Part shown: piece by piece, positions 29,059 through 37,972 of the stretch
Layout of the letters: every line of letters begins with the position of its first letter
Position numbering within the stretch: the stretch's first letter is position 1
Source of the DNA: Natronosalvus amylolyticus
Lineage (GTDB): Archaea; Halobacteriota; Halobacteria; Halobacteriales; Natrialbaceae
Length of the DNA stretch: 64,000 nucleotides
NCBI RefSeq assembly: GCF_024298845.1
Contig: NZ_CP101156.1
Coordinates: 1,302,001-1,366,000 of the forward strand
Direction: 5' to 3'
Translations under genes and position numbers: made by a program
Notes under the pieces: generated by a model
Told to the model about the DNA's origin: nothing
Databases searched by the model: none
Seen by the model: the letters and a program-made list of their open reading frames with translations, nothing else

Positions 29059-29778
29059 TCAAATCGTATTCTCGGTATCGTCCAGTTTGGAGAGTGCAGA
29101 GAGCGCTGCTTGGAGCAGTTTCCGTTCGCTCCGTCGAAGGTTCATCGACACGGCGGTTTTCGAGATGTCGAAATGATCGGCGAGGTCGTCGAGGGTTACC
29201 TCACGAGGGGTTTCGTAGTAGCCGAACTCGGAAGCCGTCTCGAACGTTTTGCGTTCGGTCTCGGTCAACGACCGGCAACCATCGAGTAACCGTCTCGCAC
29301 TGTCTGCGTTCTCGAGAAGGTCGAACAGCGTCGTCTCACCGAACTGGTCTCTGTTCTCGACGTCGAAGTCGTTGTGTCGCTCGAGTTCTGCGAGCGTTCG
29401 GTCCTCTGCGTCGTCGTCGTCGAACCCGACGTGCCAGTGTTCACGGCCGTTTTCGATCTGGAACGGGCCGGTAATGTAGCCGCCATGTCGCTGTATCGTC
29501 TTCATCGCGTTCGTTTGGTCGATGACGGTACCGATCTGAGCAACGTTTCCACGTCGAGAGAGTAAATAACAATCCGACATATTTCGATGCTCCTGAAGCG
29601 TCTGGAGTCCAGTGTCCAGCGCACCCGGCGATCCCCCCCTGGCGATGAGACGAGTTTCGAGTTTTTCGGCATTTGTATCCAGTTGCCACTGAACGGCCGA
29701 AAACGCAACATCGACATCGTCCGTCGTGTCGATGAACGGGCAATCGTATTGACGCATGTCGATATTTAAGTCAATCAT
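29059..29778 (-). CDS. Bacterio-opsin activator (bat)-type HTH_10 regulator
   Basis: A 239-residue haloarchaeal transcription regulator. The N-terminal 175 residues are a sensor-like alpha/beta region with no cofactor motif I recognise. The C-terminal 55 residues are HTH_10: SLTETERKTFETASEFGYY, PREVTLDDLADHFDIS, then a recognition helix with LRRSERKL. Such proteins bind near TATA boxes and respond to ligands or light. It lies upstream of the HisD-like gene in the same direction, so it is a candidate regulator of the TGTTAACA-marked promoters. Confidence 0.88.
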   Translation of the reverse strand: MIDLNIDMRQYDCPFIDTTDDVDVAFSAVQWQLDTNAEKLETRLIARGGSPGALDTGLQTLQEHRNMSDCYLLSRRGNVAQIGTVIDQTNAMKTIQRHGGYITGPFQIENGREHWHVGFDDDDAEDRTLAELERHNDFDVENRDQFGETTLFDLLENADSARRLLDGCRSLTETERKTFETASEFGYYETPREVTLDDLADHFDISKTAVSMNLRRSERKLLQAALSALSKLDDTENTI

Positions 29779-29916
29779 CGCAGGTCAGTAGCGAAATAGT
29801 ACCCCCATACATTAATTGTTAGCATTTATCATCCAATACTGTCTGTGTACGAGTGTTTTCTGCGTCAGCGAGAGCGCAGATCGCCGCCGAAAACTCCCAC
29901 GTTCTGCCGGTTGATA

Positions 29917-29924
29917 TGTTAACA
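29917..29924. promoter_or_regulatory. TGTTAACA palindrome upstream of the second SDR
   Basis: Octamer 41 bases before ATG 29965, extended palindromically to TATGTTAACATA. A CTTTAGC TATA-like element follows at 29930. Confidence 0.5.
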
Positions 29925-29964
29925 TACGTGCTTTAGCGGCTTTACAGAGAAAGATACTGTACTA

Positions 29965-30822
29965 ATGACTCAGGACCAAGTCGCAGTCCCTGCCGTCACA
30001 CGAGAGACGATCCACACCGTAGACGACGAGTCGTTCACTCCCGAAAACGTCTGTATCGTCACCGGTGCTGGCTCGGGAATCGGACAGGCGGTCGCCCTCA
30101 CTGCAGCAGAAAATGGGCTCACAGTCGCGGCGACGGACTACAACGAAGCGGGACTCGAAGAGACGGTTGAACTGGGCGAGACGATCGGTGTTTCGGGTTC
30201 CATTGAGCCGATCGTGGGTGATCTCACTGTCGACGACGACATCGAACGGATCGTTGCGGAGGCGGCAACTCACGGATCGGTGAAGTACCTCGCCAATATC
30301 GCTGGAATGCAACACATCGACGCAATTGAGGACTTCCCGATGGAATCCTACGATCGTATCCATCAGATAATGCTTCGTGCCCCGATCTACCTCACGAAGC
30401 TTTGTATCCCCCACTTTCAGAAGACGAACGATGGGCAGGGTTGTGTCGGAAACATGGCGTCGGTTCACGGCCACTACGTCACGAGTGACAAGGTAGCCTA
30501 CAACGTTTCGAAGTTCGGGTTGCGCGGGCTCACGCAGTCGATCGCTGCTGAGGGCGATGGCGAGATCCGCTCGTTTTCGGTCAGTACGGGATACGTCAAG
30601 ACGCCCCTGGTCACCGATCAGTTAGCGGACACGGCTCAACAGCGCGGCATCAGCGTCGACGAAGTCATCGAAGACGTGATGCTCGGCCAATCCCGCGTCA
30701 AAGAGATGATGGACCCGGTCGACGTTGCTAATCTCTTCGTGGTCGGTTTTTCGAAACTTGGACGCCATCTCGACGGCGGTGATCTGCTCTTCGACGGTGG
30801 AATGACGCTGACCTACGAGTGA
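29965..30822 (+). CDS. Short-chain dehydrogenase, 3-hydroxybutyrate dehydrogenase-like
   Basis: A 285-residue SDR with a 27-residue N-terminal extension. Cofactor motif TGAGSGIG, NIAG in place of NNAG, and Tyr/Lys in YNVSK. The aspartate in TDYN after strand two suggests NAD preference. Its arrangement (MASVHGHY, late VMLGQSRVKEMMDP, end GGDLLFDGG) resembles 3-hydroxybutyrate dehydrogenases. It is followed 2 bases later by the acyl-CoA synthetase, so the two are cotranscribed. By context it may act on the same pathway as the HisD-like enzyme. Confidence 0.87.
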   Translation: MTQDQVAVPAVTRETIHTVDDESFTPENVCIVTGAGSGIGQAVALTAAENGLTVAATDYNEAGLEETVELGETIGVSGSIEPIVGDLTVDDDIERIVAEAATHGSVKYLANIAGMQHIDAIEDFPMESYDRIHQIMLRAPIYLTKLCIPHFQKTNDGQGCVGNMASVHGHYVTSDKVAYNVSKFGLRGLTQSIAAEGDGEIRSFSVSTGYVKTPLVTDQLADTAQQRGISVDEVIEDVMLGQSRVKEMMDPVDVANLFVVGFSKLGRHLDGGDLLFDGGMTLTYE

Positions 30823-30824
30823 CA

Positions 30825-32861
30825 ATGACCGATGACACAACACTCGGCGAACTCGATCGGATAGTGCACGAACCAACGCAGTCGTTCGTCGAATCCACGA
30901 ACGTCTGGGCGTTCATGCAGGCGTACGGTATCGAAAACTACGACGACCTCATCGAGCGAACGACGACCGACCGCGGTGACGGCGAGAGCGGCGTGGAGTG
31001 GTTCTGGGACGAACTGGTCGACTATCTCGACCTCGAGTTTTACGAGCCCTACGACGAGGTGCGGGACGATTCGGACGGGCCGCAGTTCACCGACTGGTAC
31101 CCCGGTGGCGAGCTCAACATCGCCCACAACACGGTCGACCGACACGCCGCCCTCGAGACAGAAACCCGTAACAAAGTAGCAACGATCTGGGAGGGCGAAG
31201 ACGGCGAGGTTCGCGAGATTACGTATCACGAACTCCACCGTCAGGCGAACAAAGTGGCCAACGCCCTCGAGGAACGGGGTATCGAGACGGGTGATACCGT
31301 CGGCCTGTACATGCCGATGGTACCCGAAGTGGTCTCGATCCTGTACGGCTGTTTCAAAGTGGGGGCTATCGCCGTCCCCATCTTCTCGGGCTTCGGCGTC
31401 GATGCCGTCGCCACCCGCATCGAGGACGCCGAGTGTTCGGTGCTCGTTACCGGCGACGGGTTCTACCGGCGCGGGAGTCCGATCTACCTGAAAAGGTCTG
31501 CAGACGAAGCGATCGAACAGGCTGGCCACGTCGGACATACAATCGTCTTCGATCGGTTGGGCTCGAGCGAGGCACAACCCGACTCGAGCGACTCCGGGAC
31601 CACCCACGACATCCCCTGGAACGACGACCGCGACGAGTGGTGGCACGAGGCCGTTGAAGCGCAAGATGATGCGTACGAGAGTAAATCCCTTCCCTCGAGC
31701 CAGGAGTCGATGTTGCTGTACTCCTCTGGGACAACAGGGATGCCAAAAGGAATAATCCATACGCACGCCGGCGGCCTCGTCCAACCGGCGAAGGAACTCC
31801 ATTTCGGCTTCGATCTGAAACCCGCCGACCGCTTTTTCTGGGTCAGTGACATCGGCTGGATGATGGGCCCCTGGACCCTGATCGGAGCCCACACGTTCGG
31901 TGGCACCGTCTTCATGTACGAGGGTGCACCTGACTACCCCGAACCCGACCGATTCTGGGAGATGATCGATCGACACGGACTCACCCAGTTCGGCATCTCG
32001 CCAACGGCCATCCGCGCCCTTCGAAAGCACGGGGAGGAGTGGCTCGAGGGACACGACCTGTCGTCGCTTCGCCTCCTCGGTTCGACGGGCGAGCCCTGGG
32101 ACCCCGAATCCTGGCACTGGTTTTACGAACACGTCGGCGGGGGCGAGGCACCAATTATCAATATCTCCGGCGGTACCGAACTGTTCGGCTGTTTCCTGCA
32201 GCCACTTCCCACCCAGCCGCTCAAACCCTGTACGCTCGGTGGTCCGGGGTTGGGTATGGACATCGACATCGTCAACGCGGCCGGCGAGTCCGTCAAAGAC
32301 GACCACGAACGCGGCTTTCTGGTCGCCCGCGATTCCTGTCCCTCGATGACGAAATCGCTCTGGAGCGGCGACGAACGCTACCTCGAGGAGTACTGGTCGA
32401 CGTTCGACGACATGTGGAACCACGGGGACTGGGCCCAGCAGGACGAGGACGGCTTCTGGTATCTTCACGGACGGGCCGACGACGCGCTCAACGTGGCCGG
32501 CCGGAAAGTCGGTCCGGCCGAAGTCGAAGGCGCGCTCATCGATCACGAGGCCGTCAACCAGGCCGCCGCCGTCGGTGCGCCAGACGACACCACCGGCACC
32601 GCCGTCGTCACCTACGTCATCCTCGAGTCGGGTACCGATGAGACCGGCGACCTTCGCAGTGAACTGCGCGAACAGGTCGGCGAGGAACTCGGCAAACCGT
32701 TCCGGCCCCGCGAAATCCTGTTCGTCGATGCATTCCCCAAAACCCAGTCCGGGAAGATCATCCGCCGAGCCGTCCAGGCGGCCTACACTGGCGAAGACCT
32801 GGGCGATATCTCGAGTCTCGAAAATCCGGGGGCGCTCGAGGCACTCGAGGACCCTCGATGA
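30825..32861 (+). CDS. AMP-forming acyl-CoA synthetase of the acetyl-CoA synthetase family
   Basis: A 678-residue adenylate-forming enzyme. The P-loop-like motif is LLYSSGTTGMPKGIIHTHAGG-type near residue 300, the aspartate motif is WYLHGRADDALNVAG and the catalytic Lys is in TQSGKIIRR. In genuine acetyl-CoA synthetases the A5 motif is YWQTETGG with a Trp that limits the pocket; here it is ISGGTELFG, so a larger acyl substrate is likely. ATG 30825 is preferred to GTG 30819, which overlaps the previous stop. It activates a carboxylic acid with ATP and CoA, perhaps the product of this catabolic cluster. Confidence 0.9.
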   Translation: MTDDTTLGELDRIVHEPTQSFVESTNVWAFMQAYGIENYDDLIERTTTDRGDGESGVEWFWDELVDYLDLEFYEPYDEVRDDSDGPQFTDWYPGGELNIAHNTVDRHAALETETRNKVATIWEGEDGEVREITYHELHRQANKVANALEERGIETGDTVGLYMPMVPEVVSILYGCFKVGAIAVPIFSGFGVDAVATRIEDAECSVLVTGDGFYRRGSPIYLKRSADEAIEQAGHVGHTIVFDRLGSSEAQPDSSDSGTTHDIPWNDDRDEWWHEAVEAQDDAYESKSLPSSQESMLLYSSGTTGMPKGIIHTHAGGLVQPAKELHFGFDLKPADRFFWVSDIGWMMGPWTLIGAHTFGGTVFMYEGAPDYPEPDRFWEMIDRHGLTQFGISPTAIRALRKHGEEWLEGHDLSSLRLLGSTGEPWDPESWHWFYEHVGGGEAPIINISGGTELFGCFLQPLPTQPLKPCTLGGPGLGMDIDIVNAAGESVKDDHERGFLVARDSCPSMTKSLWSGDERYLEEYWSTFDDMWNHGDWAQQDEDGFWYLHGRADDALNVAGRKVGPAEVEGALIDHEAVNQAAAVGAPDDTTGTAVVTYVILESGTDETGDLRSELREQVGEELGKPFRPREILFVDAFPKTQSGKIIRRAVQAAYTGEDLGDISSLENPGALEALEDPR

Positions 32862-33209
32862 GCGCCAACAGGAGAGAGTGACGGAACGGCGTTCAGTCCC
32901 TTCCCAAACGTCGACTATCGAGTGAAATCGAACGGCACTGCATGATTACTCACGGGTACAGGTTTGGGGAGCCACTCAGCGATGGTACCAGTGATGAAGC
33001 ACGTGACGAAGAACTCCAAACAGCTTTCCCAGATTTGGCTTCATTATCGGTTATGTGATCTGCTTTTCAGTTACCAGACGGGCGCGTCGAACGAAAGCAC
33101 GCTATAACCATCACTCGAGTACCTTTGGAAAGCGCAGTTCGACATTGTACCGCCTTTCACATCGGTGAGCGCATGCTTATACAGCACCGGCCACAACGAC
33201 AATCCAGGA
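32862..33209. other. Intergenic region with promoter of the mrfBA-like pair
   Basis: 348 bases without a supported gene. GCTTATAC at 33175-33182 is a TATA element 28-35 bases before ATG 33210, matching a leaderless transcript. The rest shows no repeat or palindrome that stands out. Confidence 0.5.
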
Positions 33210-34733
33210 ATGGCGACCACAGACTCGGTGGCGTTGCTGACGCTTCCGTCGACGACGCTCGAGCGTCTCCACCAGTCTGCGGTTCGAGACGCCCTGGGCT
33301 ACTTCGAACCCGATCTCATCACGATTCCGGGGCCTCGGAATCCGGTCGCGTTCGCGGCCGTCCGTGATGGCGCACCGAACCGCCCTCTCGTCCACCCACA
33401 ACTGGGCCACGGTGGTGGCGCTATCCACCACTATCGCTACAACCACCGTGGTGGCGTTCGGGAGGCAGTTGACCAGAACCCGCCATCAGAGACGATAGAC
33501 CTCATTGCGATACAGCGTCGAGACGTGCTCGATCGTCTCGAGACCCAACTCGAGACGGGTGAACGACGGACCGGCAGCCAGGGAGCCACGTTCCTGATCG
33601 TCCCACAACTGACCGTCGAATGGGACCCGACCGCGCTTTCCTCGACGCTGCCAGCCGCCGAACGGCTGGCTACGATCAGTTCGATACTTCCCGAGCCGGT
33701 GACGGTGCTGGCCGGTGGCCAACCAGCAACGTACACACACGAGTGGGGCCTGTCCCACGACGGTTCGACGGTACGGGTCCCGGTTGCAGGACTCGGCGCA
33801 ACGGATCGGGGCGAGTCGATGATTGCCCAGTGTACCTGCACGCGACACGGTAGCGTCGGTGCCGAAGCAGTCGATGCCGACCAGTTCGGACTCCGTGCGC
33901 TGCACGGGGTCGGCCGAACGACAGCCGACCAGTTGCGAAAACAGGGGTGTCAAACGACGCGTGACGTCGGCGACCTCGCAATTAATGACCTCACCGAACT
34001 CCCGGGTGTTGGCCGGACCACGGCCGAAAAGATACACGCACACGCTGCGGTTATCGACTCGAGCGAGCCACTGGTGTTGACGAACAAAACGCCGGTCAAA
34101 ACGCGTGATGGGCGCCCACCGCTGTGTCTCGACATCGAAACCGATGGACTCTCGCCAACGATCATCTGGCAAATCGGCGTCTACGATCCGGCGGCTGACA
34201 GCCACCAGGCGTTCATCGAGCGAACCGATCCCAGCGATCCGGCACCGGTACTCGAAGCCTTCATCACCTGGCTGCTCGCCAACCACCGTGACCGAACCCT
34301 CCTTACCTGGAACGGCCACCGTTTTGATTACCGACACCTCCGGCAGTTCCTCGACCGGTACCACCCCGAATACGTCGAACCCTGGGACGGTCTCTGGACG
34401 TACGACCTGTACGAGTGGGCGGTTCGTGATGGCAACGCGTTGCTTCCCGGACGAACGAACAAACTCGACCACGTCGCTCGAGCGCTCGGCTACGAACCGG
34501 ATGAGACGGGCCTCACGGGCGCACAGACGGCAGCCGCGTATCAGCGGTTCATGCGGAACCCGAACGATTCAGCGAGCGAACCCGACTGGGAGCGACATCG
34601 AGCGTACTGTGAGGACGATTGCCGAGCGCTCTGGCACGTCTACCGGGCCATTACGGAAGCGCCACGACGCGACATGACCGATAGTGGTTCCGGCGGCGCC
34701 GACGGACGGCAGGCCGGACTGACCGATTTCTAG
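33210..34733 (+). CDS. mrfB: DEDD exonuclease with helix-hairpin-helix repeats, MrfB-like
   Basis: A 507-residue protein. Residues about 220-300 hold two helix-hairpin-helix motifs (GLRALHGVGRTTADQL and LTELPGVGRTTAEKI). Residues about 305-490 are an RNase H-like 3'-5' exonuclease: DxE in CLDIETDGL, second Asp in WNGHRFDYRHL and the last Asp in YCEDDCRALWHVY. The start is fixed by the TATA box; the frame opens at 33165. Next gene is 2 bases away and encodes a DUF1998 helicase. The pair matches the Bacillus MrfA/MrfB mitomycin-repair factors, but the N-terminal 215 residues are different. Confidence 0.85.
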   Translation: MATTDSVALLTLPSTTLERLHQSAVRDALGYFEPDLITIPGPRNPVAFAAVRDGAPNRPLVHPQLGHGGGAIHHYRYNHRGGVREAVDQNPPSETIDLIAIQRRDVLDRLETQLETGERRTGSQGATFLIVPQLTVEWDPTALSSTLPAAERLATISSILPEPVTVLAGGQPATYTHEWGLSHDGSTVRVPVAGLGATDRGESMIAQCTCTRHGSVGAEAVDADQFGLRALHGVGRTTADQLRKQGCQTTRDVGDLAINDLTELPGVGRTTAEKIHAHAAVIDSSEPLVLTNKTPVKTRDGRPPLCLDIETDGLSPTIIWQIGVYDPAADSHQAFIERTDPSDPAPVLEAFITWLLANHRDRTLLTWNGHRFDYRHLRQFLDRYHPEYVEPWDGLWTYDLYEWAVRDGNALLPGRTNKLDHVARALGYEPDETGLTGAQTAAAYQRFMRNPNDSASEPDWERHRAYCEDDCRALWHVYRAITEAPRRDMTDSGSGGADGRQAGLTDF

Positions 34734-34735
34734 CC

Positions 34736-37450
34736 ATGACCGAGACACCCACGACAGAGACGAATATCCAGGCCAACGTCGACGTCACGGGCACGGACCT
34801 CGTCGACACGTTCCCACGGACGAGCCTCACCTCCAGATCCGAATATATCGATATCATCGAAGTGCCCGCAAAGCCAGCAGCGACCGTTCCAGCAGAGGAC
34901 GTGCTGGGACCCACACTCGCAGACCCGTATCCGTACGAACTGTTCAGCCATCAGGCAATCGCACTGGACGCACTCGGGGCCGGCGACAACGTCACCGTCA
35001 CGACGTCGACCTCGAGCGGGAAAACCCACATTTACGGCCTCCAGATTGCCCGGAACCTCCTCGAGGCCGGTGTTCTCAATCCTGATGGAACTCGCGCGAA
35101 CGACGCCAACACTTCGTCGACCGCACTGTGCGTGTATCCGACGAAGGCACTGACGAAAGACCAGCACGAAGCACTCGAGGAACTGTACGACCAACTCGGC
35201 CTCGACGTTCGCGTCCGAGTCTACGATGGTGATACGACCGGTGATCGTCGAGCCATCCGTGAGCAAGCGGACGTTATCCTCACCAACTTTGCCGGACTCA
35301 ACGTCTACCTCGAACACCACGACAGGTGGAGCCGGTTTTACAGCAGTCTCGACCTCGTGGCGATCGACGAATCACACACCTATACCGGCGTCGAAGGGAT
35401 GCACGTCGCGTGGATCCTCCGACGGTTGCAACGCGTCGTCGACTACTGGGTCGGCACTCCACAGTACGTCCTCACGTCGGCGACGATCGGTAATCCGAGG
35501 GCGCACTCAGAAACCCTGCTCGACGCGCCGGTGACCGTCGTCGACGAGGACGGCTCACCACACGGATCGCGGGATATCGTCCTCTGGAACCCACCACCGC
35601 GTGCAAAGGCCGAAAACGAGACTGGTGATCCGGCCTCTGCACTCGAGGGAGAGACGGATACAGACGAAAGAGCCGTAACTGAGCGCGTCCCCGCAAGCGT
35701 CGAGGCACCCAGAATATTCGATCACCTGACGGCAAGAAGCGTTCGAACGTTGCTGTTCTGTCCAAGCCGTAAACTCACCGAACTGAGTGTGCAACGAGCA
35801 GCAGATCATCGTCGATCCACCCCTCGAGCGTCCGGGCGCTCGAGTTCCGGCGACTATGCGGCGTACAATGCCGGGCTCGGCCGCCGTACACGTCACGCCC
35901 GAGAACACCAGTTCAAGACCGGCGCACTCACCGGCCTCGCGACCACCTCCGCACTCGAACTCGGCATCGATATCGGGAGCCTCGATGCGACCATCCTGAT
36001 GGGGTATCCCGGACAGCGCCAGGCCTTCTGGCAACGGATTGGCCGTGCAGGGCGCGGAGCCAGTCGAAGTCTCGCCGTGATGGTCGGCGATCACCGCACC
36101 CTCGATCAGTACGTCATGAACAATCCGGAGTACGTGCTCGAGACCGACGTCGAAGACGCGGTCGTCGATATCTCGAACAATGCCGTCTTCGCCAGCCACG
36201 TATTGTGTGCCGCTGACGAGATTGCCCTCGACGAAGCAGATATCGACACGTTCGCCGACGAAGAGCGCCTCCGAGCCGCCACAAAAATGTGGCGCGAAGC
36301 CGGCTTCGTCGACGGCTACCTCCAGGGGGCAGTCCATTACAGCGGCCCCCGCCGCCCACAAACCCGTGTCAATCTCTATGGTACCACCGACATAGACTAT
36401 CAGCTTCGACTTGCTGACGGTGTCGACCGAGAACGCTGGGGGCTCCCCGACGAACTCGATCTGGAACCCGTTGACCGAAACCGTGCTTACCGCGATTATC
36501 ACGAAGGCGCTGTCAGGCTCCAGCACGGCCAACAGTTCGAAGTCGTCACTGTCGACGAGGACCGACCCCAGCCTGTCATCGAACTCGAGCCGGTCGATCG
36601 CCCGTACTACACACGGACACGAAACAAGGTCACTGTGCTCGATGCCACGTCCGAACGGTCTCGAGAGATTAACGGGTTTACGCTTCACTTCGGTCGCGGA
36701 ACGGTGTTCGTCCATCACCACGCCTACGACGAGATGTACATCGGCAACAGCGAGCCGAAACGACAGCTGATTCCGACGAACACCCCACCGATCCTGATGG
36801 ACACCCAGTTGTGCTGGCTCGAGGTTCCCGAAGAGATCGAAGCGGCGCTCATTCGGAAATATCGCGAGTACGGCGTCGAGACAGGTGTCAGGCAGGAGCA
36901 ATCAGGTGTTGCACACCTCGGGTACATCGCCGGGTTACACGCGGCCGAACACGCAACCATCCAGACCGCACCGCTCGAGCTTAGAGTCGATAAAAACGAT
37001 CTTGGTGGGTTAGCGACGCTCGTCATGGACACCCACTATGCCCACCCGGAGCACGACGACCTCGCCGACTCGGTCGGTGACTCCTTCGAAGCCGCCAGGG
37101 CCGTCCTCGAGCGACGCTCCCGGGAGTTAGGTGAACAGACGGCGTCGGGCTGGTTCATTTACGACGGCGTCGATGGTGGGCTCGGATTCGCTCGCGCAAT
37201 TTACGAGCAGTTCGAGGCTCTCGCCGAGCGAGCCCGCGATCAACTTCGCGACTGTCAGTGCGGACAGCCCAATGGGTGTCCGGCCTGTACGTTCGACGAA
37301 AACTGCGGCAACGATAACAAACCACTCCTCAGAGCATCAGCCGTGGACGTCCTCGAGCAACTTCTGGGCGAGGCCGATCGTGACGACCTCGAGGCGTATC
37401 TCCCTGACGAGTACAGTGGTGAACGTCGACCAACACTGTTCTACTCGTGA
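34736..37450 (+). CDS. mrfA: DEAD/DEAH-box helicase with C-terminal cysteine domain, MrfA-like
   Basis: A 904-residue superfamily 2 helicase. Motif I STSSGKTH near residue 95, motif II AIDESHTY, motif III TSATIGNP and motif VI QRIGRAGRG are present. The C-terminal part (residues about 740-890) is the DUF1998/MrfA domain with a four-cysteine cluster CQCGQPNGCPACTFDENC. MrfA unwinds DNA 3'-5' in excision of interstrand crosslinks and adducts in Bacillus. A Glu/Asp-rich insertion lies near residues 285-320. Coupled to the exonuclease gene (2-base gap). Confidence 0.9.
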   Translation: MTETPTTETNIQANVDVTGTDLVDTFPRTSLTSRSEYIDIIEVPAKPAATVPAEDVLGPTLADPYPYELFSHQAIALDALGAGDNVTVTTSTSSGKTHIYGLQIARNLLEAGVLNPDGTRANDANTSSTALCVYPTKALTKDQHEALEELYDQLGLDVRVRVYDGDTTGDRRAIREQADVILTNFAGLNVYLEHHDRWSRFYSSLDLVAIDESHTYTGVEGMHVAWILRRLQRVVDYWVGTPQYVLTSATIGNPRAHSETLLDAPVTVVDEDGSPHGSRDIVLWNPPPRAKAENETGDPASALEGETDTDERAVTERVPASVEAPRIFDHLTARSVRTLLFCPSRKLTELSVQRAADHRRSTPRASGRSSSGDYAAYNAGLGRRTRHAREHQFKTGALTGLATTSALELGIDIGSLDATILMGYPGQRQAFWQRIGRAGRGASRSLAVMVGDHRTLDQYVMNNPEYVLETDVEDAVVDISNNAVFASHVLCAADEIALDEADIDTFADEERLRAATKMWREAGFVDGYLQGAVHYSGPRRPQTRVNLYGTTDIDYQLRLADGVDRERWGLPDELDLEPVDRNRAYRDYHEGAVRLQHGQQFEVVTVDEDRPQPVIELEPVDRPYYTRTRNKVTVLDATSERSREINGFTLHFGRGTVFVHHHAYDEMYIGNSEPKRQLIPTNTPPILMDTQLCWLEVPEEIEAALIRKYREYGVETGVRQEQSGVAHLGYIAGLHAAEHATIQTAPLELRVDKNDLGGLATLVMDTHYAHPEHDDLADSVGDSFEAARAVLERRSRELGEQTASGWFIYDGVDGGLGFARAIYEQFEALAERARDQLRDCQCGQPNGCPACTFDENCGNDNKPLLRASAVDVLEQLLGEADRDDLEAYLPDEYSGERRPTLFYS

Positions 37451-37510
37451 CTGCCTGGTTTCGGACCGGTAAACGAGTACGCTTATCTCGTCCCAAGGTA
37501 TTCTTCAGGC

Positions 37511-37972
37511 ATGCCTAGAAGATTATCCAAAAGGCCTGCAGAGAATATATCACTCTCGAGAGCCGGTGAACGGACCCTTCGCATCGGCGACGACAGCCCC
37601 ATCCGGATCAGTACAGGCCATCGGATTCTGCACCACGATGGCAAATGTGCCCGGCCACACGGGCACAACTACGAGATTACGGTCGAAGTCACGGGCGAGT
37701 TGTCCGAACACGGGTGGATCGTCGATAAGGGCGACGTGACTGCAGTCATCGACGACTGGGATCACCGATTTCTCGTCCAGGAAGGCGATCCGCTGATCGA
37801 GGCGTTTGCACAATCGGATGACACCGACGCACTGGTCATCCTCGAGCATCCCCCCACGGCCGAGGTGATGGCAGTGCTGCTCGAGGAACGCATGCTCGAG
37901 GCGTTCCCTGATACCGTCTCGGGAGTTTCGGTGACCGTTCGAGAAACCAACGAACTCTGTGCCACGTACTAA
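37511..37972 (+). CDS. queD: 6-carboxy-tetrahydropterin synthase QueD
   Basis: A 153-residue enzyme making 6-carboxytetrahydropterin from 7,8-dihydroneopterin triphosphate, the first dedicated step to preQ0. Zinc histidines are in STGHRILHHDGKCARPHGHNY with the catalytic Cys between them; a late Glu is in VTVRETNELCATY. The N-terminal 25 residues are longer than usual. In archaea preQ0 feeds archaeosine in tRNA. Stop and next start share an ATG/TAATG junction with queE. Confidence 0.93.
   Translation: MPRRLSKRPAENISLSRAGERTLRIGDDSPIRISTGHRILHHDGKCARPHGHNYEITVEVTGELSEHGWIVDKGDVTAVIDDWDHRFLVQEGDPLIEAFAQSDDTDALVILEHPPTAEVMAVLLEERMLEAFPDTVSGVSVTVRETNELCATY

Noticed and set aside
30813-32546. Long minus-strand ORF opposite the acyl-CoA synthetase
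   Set aside because: Antisense shadow of a clear gene; high-GC third positions keep it open, and the translation shows no family pattern.
35555-36901. Long minus-strand ORF opposite the helicase
   Set aside because: Antisense shadow of a well-supported helicase.
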